Assembly: GCA_964342805.1 (NCBI GenBank)
Contig: CAYFHQ010000034.1
Span: forward strand, 1 to 32,566
Length of the DNA stretch: 32,566 nt
Source of the DNA: CAYFHQ01 sp964342805
Lineage (GTDB): Bacteria > Bacillota > Clostridia > Peptostreptococcales > Acidaminobacteraceae
Direction: 5' to 3'
The notes under the pieces were generated by a model, which made no database searches, was not told where the DNA came from, and saw only the letters and a program-made list of their open reading frames with translations. The translations under genes were made by a program, and so were the position numbers. Each line of letters opens with the position of its first letter. The stretch's first letter is position 1. Positions 22,827 through 32,385 of the stretch are shown one piece after another.

Positions 22827-25800
22827 TCACATAAGGGTCTCTTGTGTCTTGTCGACTCCTTTGATTTTTACCCCGTTGCGGATGGGAATTTCCAGGTGGA
22901 AGACGGTTTCTTGGTCAGGTGTTGAGGACAAGGCAATGTGTCCACCTAACTGTTCGATCTCGTGTTTGATAAAAGCTAGACCATACCCCCTACCAGACTC
23001 CAATTCCACCATTTCCTTGGTGGACACGTCAGGCACAAAGACCAGTTGTAGGAGTTCCTCGTCGGTCAGGTTCACTTCCTTTTCCCTGGCAATTTCTTGC
23101 AACAAATTCCTGTCAACTCCTGCCCCATCGTCCATCAGGGTCAAGTGGACATGATTGTCCTGTGAGACCACAGAAAGAGAGATCAAACCTTCAGATGACT
23201 TCCCCTTCTTCTCCCTTTCCTCTGGCAACTCAATCCCATGCTCCAGGGCATTCTTTAGTAGGTGGTCCAAGGACCCATACAAGACCTGCATATTTCCAGG
23301 ACTCAGATAGATGGTTTTAGGGATGGTCAGCTCCACCTTGACACGCTTTTCCCGTTTACTGGCCAGCCGTTCCACTGACTGAACTAGGTTGGTGGTTAAC
23401 TCCTTTAGGGGCTTGTACTCAAGCATGGCAAAGGCTTCTACCAAGTCTGGTACGTCCGTCCGCTGGTTGAGGTTGGCCTTAAAGTCCCTTAACTCTTTCC
23501 GGGACACGTCCACCCGCTCAATCCAGTTGGATAGTTCCAGGCCAGTATATTGGGAAACCGTTAGGATGTCCTCTTGTAAGGCCTTGTCCAAACCTTCCTT
23601 TTGTCCAGCTTTAAGCCCGCTGACAAGTACTTCTGACTCTACCTCATGGATCCGTTTGGCAGTTCCTAAAAAGCCAAATTGACTGAATATCCCCTTATAC
23701 TTGTGGATGTCCCTAAGTAGGGTTGGGGCTTCCTCATGGCCCCATGCCTTGAGCAGGCCGCGGAACTGGTGGATGGCTAAGGTTATTTCTTCACGGTTGG
23801 TCAGGAAGTTGGTTAGGAGTTCAATCATCTTCTGGTTGGTCTCCTGCTTGCGCTTCATGGCCAACTCGTCAGACACATCGGTTAGGATCACCAACAAGCG
23901 GTTGCGATCCTGCCCCTGAATAAAACGATAAGAACATTCCACAGCATGGCCCTCTATGACCAAGTAGGTGGGCAGGAGCTGTAAGTATGCGTCCCGCCTG
24001 GCCTCGTCCGGTTCCATGAAGACCTTTTCCATACTTTGAATGGACATGGACAGGTCACCTGCTTCCATGAATTCAGCCATGAGCCGCTCCCAGTGGTCTC
24101 CACCAACATGTCGACCAAAGATCATCCGGCACCTGCGACTGATTACAGGTTCAATACGTAAGTGGTGGTCCAGGGTCATAAAACCCTGGGAAACATTATC
24201 GAGTAAGGTCCGTATATCCTTATGGGCTGTAAAGAGCTCCGCTGTTCGCTCACTGATCAACTGCTCCAGTCTCACCCGATGTTCTTGGAGGGCATTTTCT
24301 GACGTGGATAGCTTCTCATAGAGGGTTGCATTATTATATGACAGGACAAACTGGGCACAGAGGGCCCCCAGGGCGTCCTTGACGTATTGGTCATATCGTA
24401 CAGCTTCCAGATCGCTTTCCAAGTAGAGCATGCCAAAGAACTGTTGGTTCTGTAAAATAGGCAAGGCCAACATCCCTGTGGGTACGCGACCCGAAAAATA
24501 CGGGTCTGAAACCAAGTAGGGATGGGACTGAATTTGTTTGGTATCAAAGGTCTCCCTGGACCGCCGGAGGCTCCTGAAAATCATGTCCGGGTATTGGTGT
24601 TGTGCCTGAATCTCTTCCTTGATTTGAATTCCTTGGCCTGTTCGATAAGCAGCGGCAACCCTGCCCCTGCTTTCATCGATAACCAACAAGACTGTACTGG
24701 CCCCAGAAAACTGTATGATGATGTCGATGAACTGGCGAAGGAGTTCGTCGGGATTCACTTCCGATGTGATGACCTGGGCAGCCTTTAGTATGGAGTATTC
24801 CGCCGTTCTGTCCTTGGAACTGCTGCGGGTTTCTGTGCCACTGGTTCCATTGGCACCGGTTGGGAAATAAAACTGAGGATAGGCTTCGTCCATCCGTCCA
24901 CATTTGTCTTGTAGCCCATACTGTTTGTATAGAATAAAGGCTTCTTTTAACATGGTTTCTGCAAACCGACCATTACCCCTTTCAAGCAGGGCCTTGCCAT
25001 AGGTTTCGCAGACAATGGCCTGTTCCATGATCAAGCCAGCTTGTTCAGCCAATTCAATGGCTCTGGAATAACACTTGGTCGCTCGTCCGTATTGGCCAGT
25101 GGTCCTTAACCATTCGCCCCGCAGGAGTTCGTAACGATGGGCAAACAAACCCTCATTCAACCCACTGAACTTCTTTAACCGTTTAAAGGTTCTGCGCACA
25201 GCCGGATGAATGATAGCAGCAGCCCCGTCTTGCTGCAGTCTAGATAAGGCCTCAAAATAGGCCACGTCTTCTGCTATGATCAATCCAATCAACTCAGCCA
25301 ATACGCCCTTCACTTCCTTGACTAGACTTTTGACAAGCTCATATTCACCATTGAGATAGGCCAGACGAATCCGGAGGATAAGGTGAATGCCAGGTATGGA
25401 TGGCATGCTGCTCGAAGCCAAGGCTTGGTCCAAGGCTTGCCTGTCTTTTTCCTCCCACTGGATGCCTGCTGCCATATCAACAAAATGATGGAGGGCGTCA
25501 AAAAGGAGGACAATATCCGTCACTTCCATATCGTGGAGTTTACTGTGTTCTTCCATGATCCTTTCTTTTATTAGGGGGAGTGGTTGGTCCCCATGGATGT
25601 AGCCTAAGATCTCAGCTGCCACCGAGTAGGCATAAAAGACATGGTCACCAGCAAACATGGCATGGGTCTGGGCTGTCTTCAAGTACTGTTGGGCGTCCCT
25701 AGGATGGTGGATCCAATTGGACAAGAAGAAGCCCATGGTGAAATAGGTCTTTCCGATGACTTCGTCAGTCCCGATCTCGTCTGCCATTTCCAAGGCTGCC

Positions 25801-28628
25801 AGCCCAAGGTCGTATCCCCGCTCCATGTTCCCAAAGACACCAATGGACAAGAGTCCATAAGTACCAAGGGCAAAACCCGTCGATGGTGCTTTTCCCATTT
25901 CGAGGGAGAGCTGGACCTTTGCCATGATCAGGTCAACGAACTGCCATTTGCCCAGAAGGTAAGACACCGAGACCAGGCGCATCATGATTTCCATTTTTAA
26001 GAGGGCTTGGTCATCGGTCATTTCTGGTAGGTCCTTGATCCAGTCCATCCGGCCAAAACCCGTTTTTCGGTGGATTTTTAGGGCCCTCCGAATAACATCT
26101 AGTAAACTGGGCTTGTCGTTGAGCTGGGTTCCAAGGACCCCAAAGGCCGCAACAGCTTCAATATAGGCCTTCTCCATTAAACCGTCATGGATGTATAAGA
26201 CCATTTTCGACTTGTGGATCTGTGCCTTTTTCATGGGCTCCTCAGCCTGCCCTAGAAGCATGTCAAAGGCCTCTTCTGCTTGCGAAAGCAGTCCGTTGAT
26301 AAACAGGCATTCTGCCCGCTCTAGACAGAATAGAAAATGAATACAAGGGCTGGCCTCGTCCAGTTGCTCGATCAGTTGGTGGCCCACTTGGAAGTAGGTT
26401 AAGGCTTCTTTCCACCGGTTCCACTCCATCAGTCGGCTGGCGACTTGGTGATTCATATGGAGGACGTGGGCGTACATATCCAGGGGCAGGAGTTTTAGGG
26501 ACGCATTAAAGTGGTCCACCCAGTCCTGGGAGACAAATTGCTTGTCGTCCCTACCCTCAGTCATTAATAGGGCAGTCATAAAGTGGATCTGTTCCTTACG
26601 TTCGGAGGCAATTCGGGCAATTAGTCCCTTTCGGATGGCGTTATTGGCAAAACGGAGAATCAGTTTGCCATCATAAGACTCGTCCGCAAGGTACATGCGG
26701 GCAGATTGGTCAGCAAGTATGAGACCGTCCCTCATAAAGGACAAGAGGTCTTCCCGGGTGTTGCCCGTATAGCCAGACAGAACGGCTTCTAGAATTTCTA
26801 GGTCAAAGGTTTTCCCGATGACTGCGGCTGTTTCCAACAGTTCTATATGTTCATCACTCAGTCCAGTGATCTGTTCTGCGGCCATTTCCTCCTTGACCTC
26901 TGGGTCTTCTAAGGCCTCCATTCGGTTTCGATCCACACTGAACTGGTTGGCTTCCTGGACATAGTTAAAAACACCATTATCAATGGCCTTCTTGATCAGG
27001 TCTACGAAGTAGCCGTGACGTCCAACGGACCTGTGGAGGATGTGACTGGCAAGCCAGGTCTGATCATCTGCCTCCATGGGGCCCAGTAGCTGGATAAACT
27101 GTAGAGCTTCATGGGTTTCAATGGGACCCAGCTCATACCGTCGATCATATTGGAACCATTCGGGTTCCGTCCCCTCTGCAACCCCCACAAGAAGGATTCG
27201 ACTCCCCAAGGTAGCACTACAAAGGTCGGAAAGGATGGCAATTGAATTCTCATCCATCCACTCTAGACCATCTACAATGGCTACGATGGTACCTGAATCC
27301 ATGGTGATCAGGACGTATAAGAGGTCCCCCATGGCATACTTAAAACGCACAGCGTAGTCTGTACGTTTTTCATGAAAGTCCATATGTTTATAGGGATACA
27401 AGTCCAATAAGGAGGGAACGCCCTCAAGGATTAAATCTAAATTTGGTCCCAACCGTTTGGCAATGGCAGCGGCAATTTGGTCTCGCTTGGCCTCTGGGAG
27501 TAATAGGAGGTATTCGACATACTCTTCCACCATCATCAGCAAACTACTATAGGGCTTGTTCTTGTCCTCAGGGTCCAGGTGGACATCAATGACAGAAAAG
27601 GGTCCGAAACTCAGTCGACTGCTGGTTTCATGAACCAGATAACTCTTGCCTACCCCTTCAGTTCCTGTGATCAGGACAGTTCGTTCCGCATTGTGGCCGG
27701 TATGTTCAGCAAGCTCAATGAGTTCATTGAGGATGTCTCCACGGCCAAACAGGGACTGGGGAACCGTCATGTTCATGGGCCGACTCAAAAGGAACTCAGG
27801 GATGGTACCCAGCTCCTCCCAGTATTTCTGGCATCGTTCCAGGTCGGTTAGTATTTCCTGGGCGCTGTGGTAGCGACGGTCGGGGTCCTTGGCCAAGAGG
27901 CGTAGGATCACCGACTGGAGTTGTTGAGGGACAACAGGGTTTTTGGCCATTATGTCCCCGGGATGGGCAGTCATGTGGGCATGAAAGACTTCTAGGAGGT
28001 CGTCTCCCCTAAAGGGACGTGTCCCCGTTAAAAGTTCATAGGCGATTACCCCAAGGGCATAAAGGTCTGATCGGTTGTCCACCAACCGGTTGAGCCGACC
28101 AAACTGCTCTGGAGACATATAGCCATAGGTCCCCACAAACAACTGGGGGATTTCTGGTATGCGGTCACGATACTCGGCTAGGCCGAAGTCGGAAATTTTC
28201 AGTTCAAGGGACTCAGGCTCTATAAGGACATTGGCGGGCGTTAAGTCCAAGTGGACAATACCATACTGGTGGATGTTATTCAGGGCCTTGGCCAGTTGGA
28301 CCATAATGATGAAAAAGCGATTTAAGCTGACTGGTTTCTCACCCATCATGGCTGCCAAAGAAATGGCTCCAAAATCCTCCAACATCAAGGCATGCTTGCC
28401 CGCTACCTTAACCAACCCATAGTTTTTTAAGGTTTGCGATCCGCTGAGTCGTTTACCTATTTCCTGTTCGTGGCGGAGCCTGTACCAGCCCTGTTCGTCT
28501 TCTTGGTTTATAATTTTTAGTATGGATCTTCTTCCGTGTTCGTCTCTGACACGGAGTACTTTAGTCGATTCACTGTCAAACAAAGTTTCCAGTATATCAA
28601 AACGCCCCAATTTCATAGTTAGCCCCAT
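22827..28628 (-). CDS. Giant Ser/Thr kinase-ATPase-GAF-Hpt-histidine kinase hybrid
   Basis: A 1933-residue signalling protein. Protein kinase domain about 8-265 (K38, HLDLTPAN with D128, DFG at 147-149, MSPEQ). AAA/STAND ATPase about 292-600 (Walker A GTEGVGKS 322-329; Walker B IVAIVDGLEW 448-457). Helical TPR-like region about 640-1250. GAF about 1275-1435, then a coiled coil and a PAS-like segment to about 1590. An Hpt-like segment has HKYKG with H1642 as possible phosphoacceptor, followed by a CheA-type HATPase (LLKNALEHGIE about 1790, DDGAG, GRGYGLAF). No membrane segment. The start may be ATG 28628 or the second ATG at 28616, which has GGGG upstream. No response regulator is in the window, so its output is unknown. 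Confidence 0.9.
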   Translation of the reverse strand: MGLTMKLGRFDILETLFDSESTKVLRVRDEHGRRSILKIINQEDEQGWYRLRHEQEIGKRLSGSQTLKNYGLVKVAGKHALMLEDFGAISLAAMMGEKPVSLNRFFIIMVQLAKALNNIHQYGIVHLDLTPANVLIEPESLELKISDFGLAEYRDRIPEIPQLFVGTYGYMSPEQFGRLNRLVDNRSDLYALGVIAYELLTGTRPFRGDDLLEVFHAHMTAHPGDIMAKNPVVPQQLQSVILRLLAKDPDRRYHSAQEILTDLERCQKYWEELGTIPEFLLSRPMNMTVPQSLFGRGDILNELIELAEHTGHNAERTVLITGTEGVGKSYLVHETSSRLSFGPFSVIDVHLDPEDKNKPYSSLLMMVEEYVEYLLLLPEAKRDQIAAAIAKRLGPNLDLILEGVPSLLDLYPYKHMDFHEKRTDYAVRFKYAMGDLLYVLITMDSGTIVAIVDGLEWMDENSIAILSDLCSATLGSRILLVGVAEGTEPEWFQYDRRYELGPIETHEALQFIQLLGPMEADDQTWLASHILHRSVGRHGYFVDLIKKAIDNGVFNYVQEANQFSVDRNRMEALEDPEVKEEMAAEQITGLSDEHIELLETAAVIGKTFDLEILEAVLSGYTGNTREDLLSFMRDGLILADQSARMYLADESYDGKLILRFANNAIRKGLIARIASERKEQIHFMTALLMTEGRDDKQFVSQDWVDHFNASLKLLPLDMYAHVLHMNHQVASRLMEWNRWKEALTYFQVGHQLIEQLDEASPCIHFLFCLERAECLFINGLLSQAEEAFDMLLGQAEEPMKKAQIHKSKMVLYIHDGLMEKAYIEAVAAFGVLGTQLNDKPSLLDVIRRALKIHRKTGFGRMDWIKDLPEMTDDQALLKMEIMMRLVSVSYLLGKWQFVDLIMAKVQLSLEMGKAPSTGFALGTYGLLSIGVFGNMERGYDLGLAALEMADEIGTDEVIGKTYFTMGFFLSNWIHHPRDAQQYLKTAQTHAMFAGDHVFYAYSVAAEILGYIHGDQPLPLIKERIMEEHSKLHDMEVTDIVLLFDALHHFVDMAAGIQWEEKDRQALDQALASSSMPSIPGIHLILRIRLAYLNGEYELVKSLVKEVKGVLAELIGLIIAEDVAYFEALSRLQQDGAAAIIHPAVRRTFKRLKKFSGLNEGLFAHRYELLRGEWLRTTGQYGRATKCYSRAIELAEQAGLIMEQAIVCETYGKALLERGNGRFAETMLKEAFILYKQYGLQDKCGRMDEAYPQFYFPTGANGTSGTETRSSSKDRTAEYSILKAAQVITSEVNPDELLRQFIDIIIQFSGASTVLLVIDESRGRVAAAYRTGQGIQIKEEIQAQHQYPDMIFRSLRRSRETFDTKQIQSHPYLVSDPYFSGRVPTGMLALPILQNQQFFGMLYLESDLEAVRYDQYVKDALGALCAQFVLSYNNATLYEKLSTSENALQEHRVRLEQLISERTAELFTAHKDIRTLLDNVSQGFMTLDHHLRIEPVISRRCRMIFGRHVGGDHWERLMAEFMEAGDLSMSIQSMEKVFMEPDEARRDAYLQLLPTYLVIEGHAVECSYRFIQGQDRNRLLVILTDVSDELAMKRKQETNQKMIELLTNFLTNREEITLAIHQFRGLLKAWGHEEAPTLLRDIHKYKGIFSQFGFLGTAKRIHEVESEVLVSGLKAGQKEGLDKALQEDILTVSQYTGLELSNWIERVDVSRKELRDFKANLNQRTDVPDLVEAFAMLEYKPLKELTTNLVQSVERLASKREKRVKVELTIPKTIYLSPGNMQVLYGSLDHLLKNALEHGIELPEEREKKGKSSEGLISLSVVSQDNHVHLTLMDDGAGVDRNLLQEIAREKEVNLTDEELLQLVFVPDVSTKEMVELESGRGYGLAFIKHEIEQLGGHIALSSTPDQETVFHLEIPIRNGVKIKGVDKTQETLM

Positions 28629-28749
28629 TCATATGTGTTCAGTTACACAGTTTCCCCTAGGTACTTTCCTTCTATGATTCCAGTGGTATTTCCTCTATTT
28701 TTGTCCTTCAAGTGGCTGATAGCCTCATAAACATCCCAATAAAAAGAAA
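28629..28749. other. Gap upstream of the giant kinase gene
   Basis: The terminator at 28741-28776 closes the gene before it, so the kinase must have its own promoter here. TTGAAG (about 28706-28711, minus strand) with a poor -10 is the only candidate I see. No conserved RNA element was recognised. Confidence 0.25.
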
Positions 28750-28776
28750 ATCCGAGGCGGTTTTACCGTTTCGGAT
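28741..28776 (-). terminator. Intrinsic terminator overlapping the stop of the small unknown gene
   Basis: ATCCGA (28771-28776) pairs with TCGGAT (28750-28755), with an inner CGGT/ACCG pair, followed by TTTTCTTTTT on the minus strand. The stop codon at 28763 lies in the loop region. Confidence 0.8.
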
Positions 28777-29095
28777 CCAGAGACAATTCCAATCTTTCAT
28801 CGGTGGGTCTCTTTACAATAATATGGTTGTCAATCCGACAGGTCTGTAAGTGATCAATAAGGGCCCGCTTCATTTGAAGGTCACTCTTGGTCTCAATCAC
28901 ATGTTCAGGGAATGTTACATATAAGGTTGGATCATGGGCTGAACCACCCACACCTACACGTCTTGGCTTCTGTCCGATAAACTCCGTCGTGCGTAAATCA
29001 TTTGCCAATCGATGAAACACCGTTGTTGCCTCATAAACATTGTCCTGCAAGACTCCGGACCCCAACACGACTTGAAAAGTGATGTGGCGATCCAT
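28763..29095 (-). CDS. Unrecognised 110-residue protein
   Basis: I do not recognise this small soluble protein. It starts MDRHITFQVVLGSG, has a GVGGSAHDPTLYVTFPEHV stretch (about 48-66) and a charged C-terminus. It looks like a compact alpha/beta protein; no Cys motif, signal peptide or membrane segment is visible. I chose ATG 29095 because AAGGAG lies five bases upstream; a longer frame to 29176 would run into the pucR terminator. It is flanked by terminators on both sides and so is a single-gene unit. Confidence 0.75.
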   Translation of the reverse strand: MDRHITFQVVLGSGVLQDNVYEATTVFHRLANDLRTTEFIGQKPRRVGVGGSAHDPTLYVTFPEHVIETKSDLQMKRALIDHLQTCRIDNHIIVKRPTDERLELSLDPKR

Positions 29096-29160
29096 GGTTA
29101 CTCCTTCCCCGTCGGGAGGTATGCAATTGGTTATTACCCCAGCCGCAGGGCTTCTAACAC

Positions 29161-29202
29161 AAAAAGAGTTGCCCAAGGGGACAACTCTTAGAGGGCAACT
29201 CT
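29161..29202 (-). terminator. Intrinsic terminator after pucR with an alternative pairing
   Basis: AGAGTTGCCC (minus strand from 29202) pairs perfectly with GGGCAACTCT (to 29165), followed by TTTTT. The sequence CAACTCT occurs a second time inside (29182-29188) and can pair with AGAGTTG instead, giving two mutually exclusive hairpins. The plus strand also has a T-rich tail, so it may work in both directions. Confidence 0.8.
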
Positions 29203-29218
29203 TTCACTTTTTTCTTCT

Positions 29219-30880
29219 TTATAAATCCAGTATCCGCATGATCTTCAAGGCCGTTTGTAAACCATATCGATCACCTTCGTCATCCAGGTTCTTGCCTGTG
29301 ATCTCCTGGATTCTATTGATCCGGTAGAGGACGGTATTGTAATGGGTAAAAAGCTGCTCTGACATCTTTTTTAAGTTGCCGTTGGTCTCAAAATAAATGA
29401 TCAAAGACTTCACCAGCTCCGTGTCCCGCTTGCGGTCATATTTCACCAGGGGTTGGAGGGTTGACCCATAAAAGTTAACGAGTTCGTCCTTCAAGTGATC
29501 CTGGCAAAAGATCTTATAGATCCCGAGTTCTGTGAAGTAAACAATCCGCTCGTCCACATAATTGCCAGAAGCCTCAACAGCCTTCTCTGCGTCATGGAGA
29601 CTCTTGTCGACATTATCTAGACCCTCATATTGACGACCCACTCCGATCCTAAAGTCCGACCCTTGGATCTTGCTTCCCAGGATGTGCTGGATCTTTTCGG
29701 TGATCTGGGCAGTGATTTTTTCAGGAGCGTCTCCCTTTTTCCACATGAAAAGGATGTGGAGGTTGCGGCCCTTGTTGGCCACCAAATATGTTTGGTCCTC
29801 GTCCTTGCAAATGCTGTCGATCAAGAAAATAGCCTTGTTGAGGTGCTGGTGCCAGGTGGCGTCAGCGCTCCGGTCGTCGCATAGCTTGACAGTCACAATC
29901 CCGTATGTGGCGTCCCGGTCAAAGCGGTAGTAGTTGGCCCGGTCCAGGGCCTTGTTCTTCCGCTTGGCGTCGAAAGAAATCAAGTCTTCGAAGAACTCTG
30001 CCTTGTACTTGTTTTCCACTTCCTGAACGGACATTTTCTTCAGGAACTCCAGGGCAATGACACTGGCTGTGGACTCCACACTCAGAACGTCAAAGTTGGT
30101 CAATTCCTGGTAATAGCTGTAGACAACCAAGTGGCCAAAGACAGCATTCTTTACCATAATGGGCACAACCAAACGTTCCACAGCCCGCTCCAATTGGTCA
30201 TCCGGCAACTTGGCGATGTCCCGGATGGTCTTATTCTTCCGCAGCTTGGTCTTAAACCGTCTTGCATACTGGTTAAAGTCCTCAGCAAGGAGGTCATTGA
30301 CCTCTGTGTCTGGTCGCTCACTGAAAATAAATTCCTCAAAATGATGGTCCTTGACAAGAATGGGGTTGCCAATGGACTTTTGCAAGTTGACCAGGATATC
30401 GTCCACGCTACCACCCTTGAGCATGGTATTCATATTGTCCTTGTGGAGGGTTTCCACCCGGCGAATAATATTGGACTGTTTATCAAAGATTTCTTTGAAC
30501 ACAGGCGTCATGATATCTGTAAAGGCCACTTCATAGTCCAACTCAATCAGCGGGAACCGAAGTTCATTGGCCAATTCCACAATTTCCGTCGGAAGCGCAT
30601 CTAAATAAGGGTAGACTTTTATGCCGATCCCCGAAAGTTTTTTGACGCTACATTCCCTGATCAAGTTCAACTGGGTTTCCATGTCTGAAGTCTTAAAAAA
30701 GTAGCCCGTTGTCAGCAGAAATTCCCCTTCGTCGACCCAATTGAGAATGTCCGGATCTGCCAAAACGTTGACTCGATTCACTACACGATCAATTCCTGTT
30801 TCCCCTGCGAGTACCTTCGCCTTTTTCAGTGGTTCTAAATTTAATATATCCCGAATTGCGATTCCTGTTTCTTTTATCAA
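29219..30880 (-). CDS. PucR-family transcriptional regulator
   Basis: A 553-residue regulator. The N-terminal PucR domain (about 5-125) begins AIRDILNLEPLKKAKVLAG and includes FLLTTGYFF. A middle sensor/GGDEF-like CdaR domain (about 290-440) and a C-terminal PucR HTH_30 domain (about 485-545, NLKKMSEQLFTHYNTVLYRINRI) follow. The family controls purine and related nitrogen-compound catabolism, so it is the obvious candidate to regulate the purine operons 11-25 kb away on the same strand. I favour the TTG start at 30880, which has GAGGG seven bases upstream; the GTG at 30895 lies within that site's own upstream sequence. The target genes are inferred. Confidence 0.9.
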   Translation of the reverse strand: MIKETGIAIRDILNLEPLKKAKVLAGETGIDRVVNRVNVLADPDILNWVDEGEFLLTTGYFFKTSDMETQLNLIRECSVKKLSGIGIKVYPYLDALPTEIVELANELRFPLIELDYEVAFTDIMTPVFKEIFDKQSNIIRRVETLHKDNMNTMLKGGSVDDILVNLQKSIGNPILVKDHHFEEFIFSERPDTEVNDLLAEDFNQYARRFKTKLRKNKTIRDIAKLPDDQLERAVERLVVPIMVKNAVFGHLVVYSYYQELTNFDVLSVESTASVIALEFLKKMSVQEVENKYKAEFFEDLISFDAKRKNKALDRANYYRFDRDATYGIVTVKLCDDRSADATWHQHLNKAIFLIDSICKDEDQTYLVANKGRNLHILFMWKKGDAPEKITAQITEKIQHILGSKIQGSDFRIGVGRQYEGLDNVDKSLHDAEKAVEASGNYVDERIVYFTELGIYKIFCQDHLKDELVNFYGSTLQPLVKYDRKRDTELVKSLIIYFETNGNLKKMSEQLFTHYNTVLYRINRIQEITGKNLDDEGDRYGLQTALKIMRILDL

Positions 30881-30916
30881 AACCAATACCCTCACTAACA
30901 GTTCCGTTCTTTAGAT

Positions 30917-30945
30917 AGCTAGTACAAGGATATCACATGATTTCC
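30917..30945 (-). promoter_or_regulatory. Candidate pucR promoter
   Basis: On the minus strand TTGTTA is followed 17 bases later by TATCCT, a modest sigma-70 match placed about 40-65 bases before the pucR start and after the cobT terminator. Confidence 0.3.
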
Positions 30946-30978
30946 GGTGTAACAACCAATTTTATTGTAGAAAGTCTA

Positions 30979-31017
30979 TAAAAAGATGCGCCTTGTCGCC
31001 AAGCTATGGGGCGACAA
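30979..31017 (-). terminator. Intrinsic terminator after cobT
   Basis: TTGTCGCC/GGCGACAA (31010-31017 with 30993-31000) forms an 8-bp stem that includes the region of the cobT stop codon. A TTTTTATAG tract follows about nine bases later on the minus strand, a slightly long gap. Confidence 0.6.
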
Positions 31018-32047
31018 AGCCAGCCTCGTCAAAGGTGATCATGTGGTTGTTCATGGCCAGGGCAGCCTCTAAAACGCCAAACATCATGGCTGCTCCGGTG
31101 CCTTCTCCCAGACGCATGTCCAGGGCCAGGGGAGGATCGAAGCCAAGGAGGTCTGCTGCCACCGTTGCACCGGGCTCCATGGACTGATGGGAGGGGATCA
31201 TGTAGGCCACTGAAGCCTCGGACAGGCCCTTTGCCAAGAGGGCAGAGGCACTGGCAATAAATCCGTCCACAATGACCGGGACGCCCTTGGCAGCGGCACC
31301 GAGGATGACACCTGCCATGCCCCCAATTTCTAGGCCTCCTACCTTGGCCAATACGTCGATGGGGTCCGATGGATCGGGCTGCCACTGGGCGATGGCTTCT
31401 TCAATGACTTGGACTTTGCGACCCATGCGGTCTTGTGGCAGGTTGGCACCGGGACCCGTCACCTCAATGGCTGGACGACCTGAGAAAACGGAAACAATGG
31501 CTGCGGACGGCGTTGTATTCCCGACCCCCATTTCCCCTATACCCAGGACTCTTGCCCCTTGGTCGATGGCCCGGTTGGCCATTTCAATGCCCACTTCAAT
31601 GGCCTGGATGGCCTCTGGTCTGGTCATGGCGTGTTCCCGTGCCATGTTAGCTGTTCCCCGGCGGATCTTTCTAGGCCAGACCTCCGGTTTCACCTGATCA
31701 GCGTCAATCCCAATATCAACGACCGTCACCTGGGCCCCGCTGGCCTTGGCCAGGGCGCATACCCCGGTCAAACCTATGGTCATGTTCTCTGCTTGAGCCA
31801 GGGTGACCGCTCGGTCTGTTGCTGCTATACCTTCTTCATAAATGCCGTGGTCCGCTGCCATGACAATGATTTCTTTTTTTCCAAGGGTAGGCTTTAGGCT
31901 ACCCGCAATGCCTGCCAGCTGAACATAGTAGGACTCCAACTTTCCTAGGCTTCCCACGGGTTTGATTAAGTGGTCCACCCGGTACTGGGCTTGTTTCATG
32001 ATTTCATGGTTGAGGGGCCCAATGGCCTCCAGGGTTTGCTTGAGCAT
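31004..32047 (-). CDS. cobT: Nicotinate-nucleotide-dimethylbenzimidazole phosphoribosyltransferase
   Basis: A 347-residue CobT, normal length. It transfers phosphoribose from nicotinate mononucleotide to the lower-ligand base in cobalamin assembly. Visible family features: KPVGSLGKLE (about 29-38), MAADHGIYEEG (about 63-73), GEMGVGNTTPSAA (about 171-183), and the C-terminal RLGEGTGAA motif with the catalytic Glu (about 313-321). ATG 32047 has GGAGG about nine bases upstream and is preferred over an extension to 32122 that would lie in the riboswitch terminator. Expression is probably shut down by cobalamin through the riboswitch upstream. It has no direct tie to the purine genes. Confidence 0.95.
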   Translation of the reverse strand: MLKQTLEAIGPLNHEIMKQAQYRVDHLIKPVGSLGKLESYYVQLAGIAGSLKPTLGKKEIIVMAADHGIYEEGIAATDRAVTLAQAENMTIGLTGVCALAKASGAQVTVVDIGIDADQVKPEVWPRKIRRGTANMAREHAMTRPEAIQAIEVGIEMANRAIDQGARVLGIGEMGVGNTTPSAAIVSVFSGRPAIEVTGPGANLPQDRMGRKVQVIEEAIAQWQPDPSDPIDVLAKVGGLEIGGMAGVILGAAAKGVPVIVDGFIASASALLAKGLSEASVAYMIPSHQSMEPGATVAADLLGFDPPLALDMRLGEGTGAAMMFGVLEAALAMNNHMITFDEAGFVAP

Positions 32048-32067
32048 GTCATTCCTCCTCGAGAACG

Positions 32068-32117
32068 ATAAAAAACGTCTGTCGATATTCCAGACAGACT
32101 GAAATACCGCAGACGTT
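32068..32117 (-). terminator. Riboswitch-controlled terminator before cobT
   Basis: AACGTCTG/CAGACGTT (32110-32117 with 32074-32081), extended by an imperfect inner stem, is followed by TTTTTTAT on the minus strand. It sits between the B12 box and the cobT ribosome site, as expected for the expression platform of a transcriptional cobalamin riboswitch. Confidence 0.85.
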
Positions 32118-32129
32118 TCCATAATCTAC

Positions 32130-32300
32130 GAACAACTTCCCATTGGCAGGTCTCCTGGCTTTGGTTCAACAGCACATTCGGCCTTCCCGGTCCATGACCA
32201 GTGGCATTGTCGAATGGCCTCCCCATTACAGTGGCGGGACCGCTGGGGACTCACACCCCATTCCCTATTCTCCCTTTCGGGCACCCATGGTTTCTTCTTA
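32130..32300 (-). ncRNA. Cobalamin riboswitch
   Basis: The minus strand carries the B12 box AGCCAGGAGACCTGCC (32145-32160), preceded by the conserved GGGGTGTGAGTCC...CCGCCACTGTAA core and a GGGTGCC 5' segment. Together with the terminator downstream it forms an off-switch for cobT when adenosylcobalamin is plentiful. Confidence 0.93.
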
Positions 32301-32342
32301 ATAAGTATAAAGTTGGAGATGAGTGGGGTCAAGGGTGAACAT

Positions 32343-32370
32343 AAAAAAGACTCCAGCACAATTGCTGGAG
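32343..32370 (-). terminator. Intrinsic terminator after the small membrane protein gene
   Basis: CTCCAGCA/TGCTGGAG (32351-32358 with 32363-32370), a perfect 8-bp stem with a 4-base loop, is followed on the minus strand by TCTTTTTT. It lies 16 bases past the stop at 32386 and before the cobalamin riboswitch. Confidence 0.85.
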
Positions 32371-32385
32371 CCTTTAATCTAGTCA

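Noticed and set aside
28763..29176. 137-residue version of the small unknown gene
   Set aside because: The extra 27 codons start within the pucR terminator, while the internal ATG at 29095 has a strong ribosome site.
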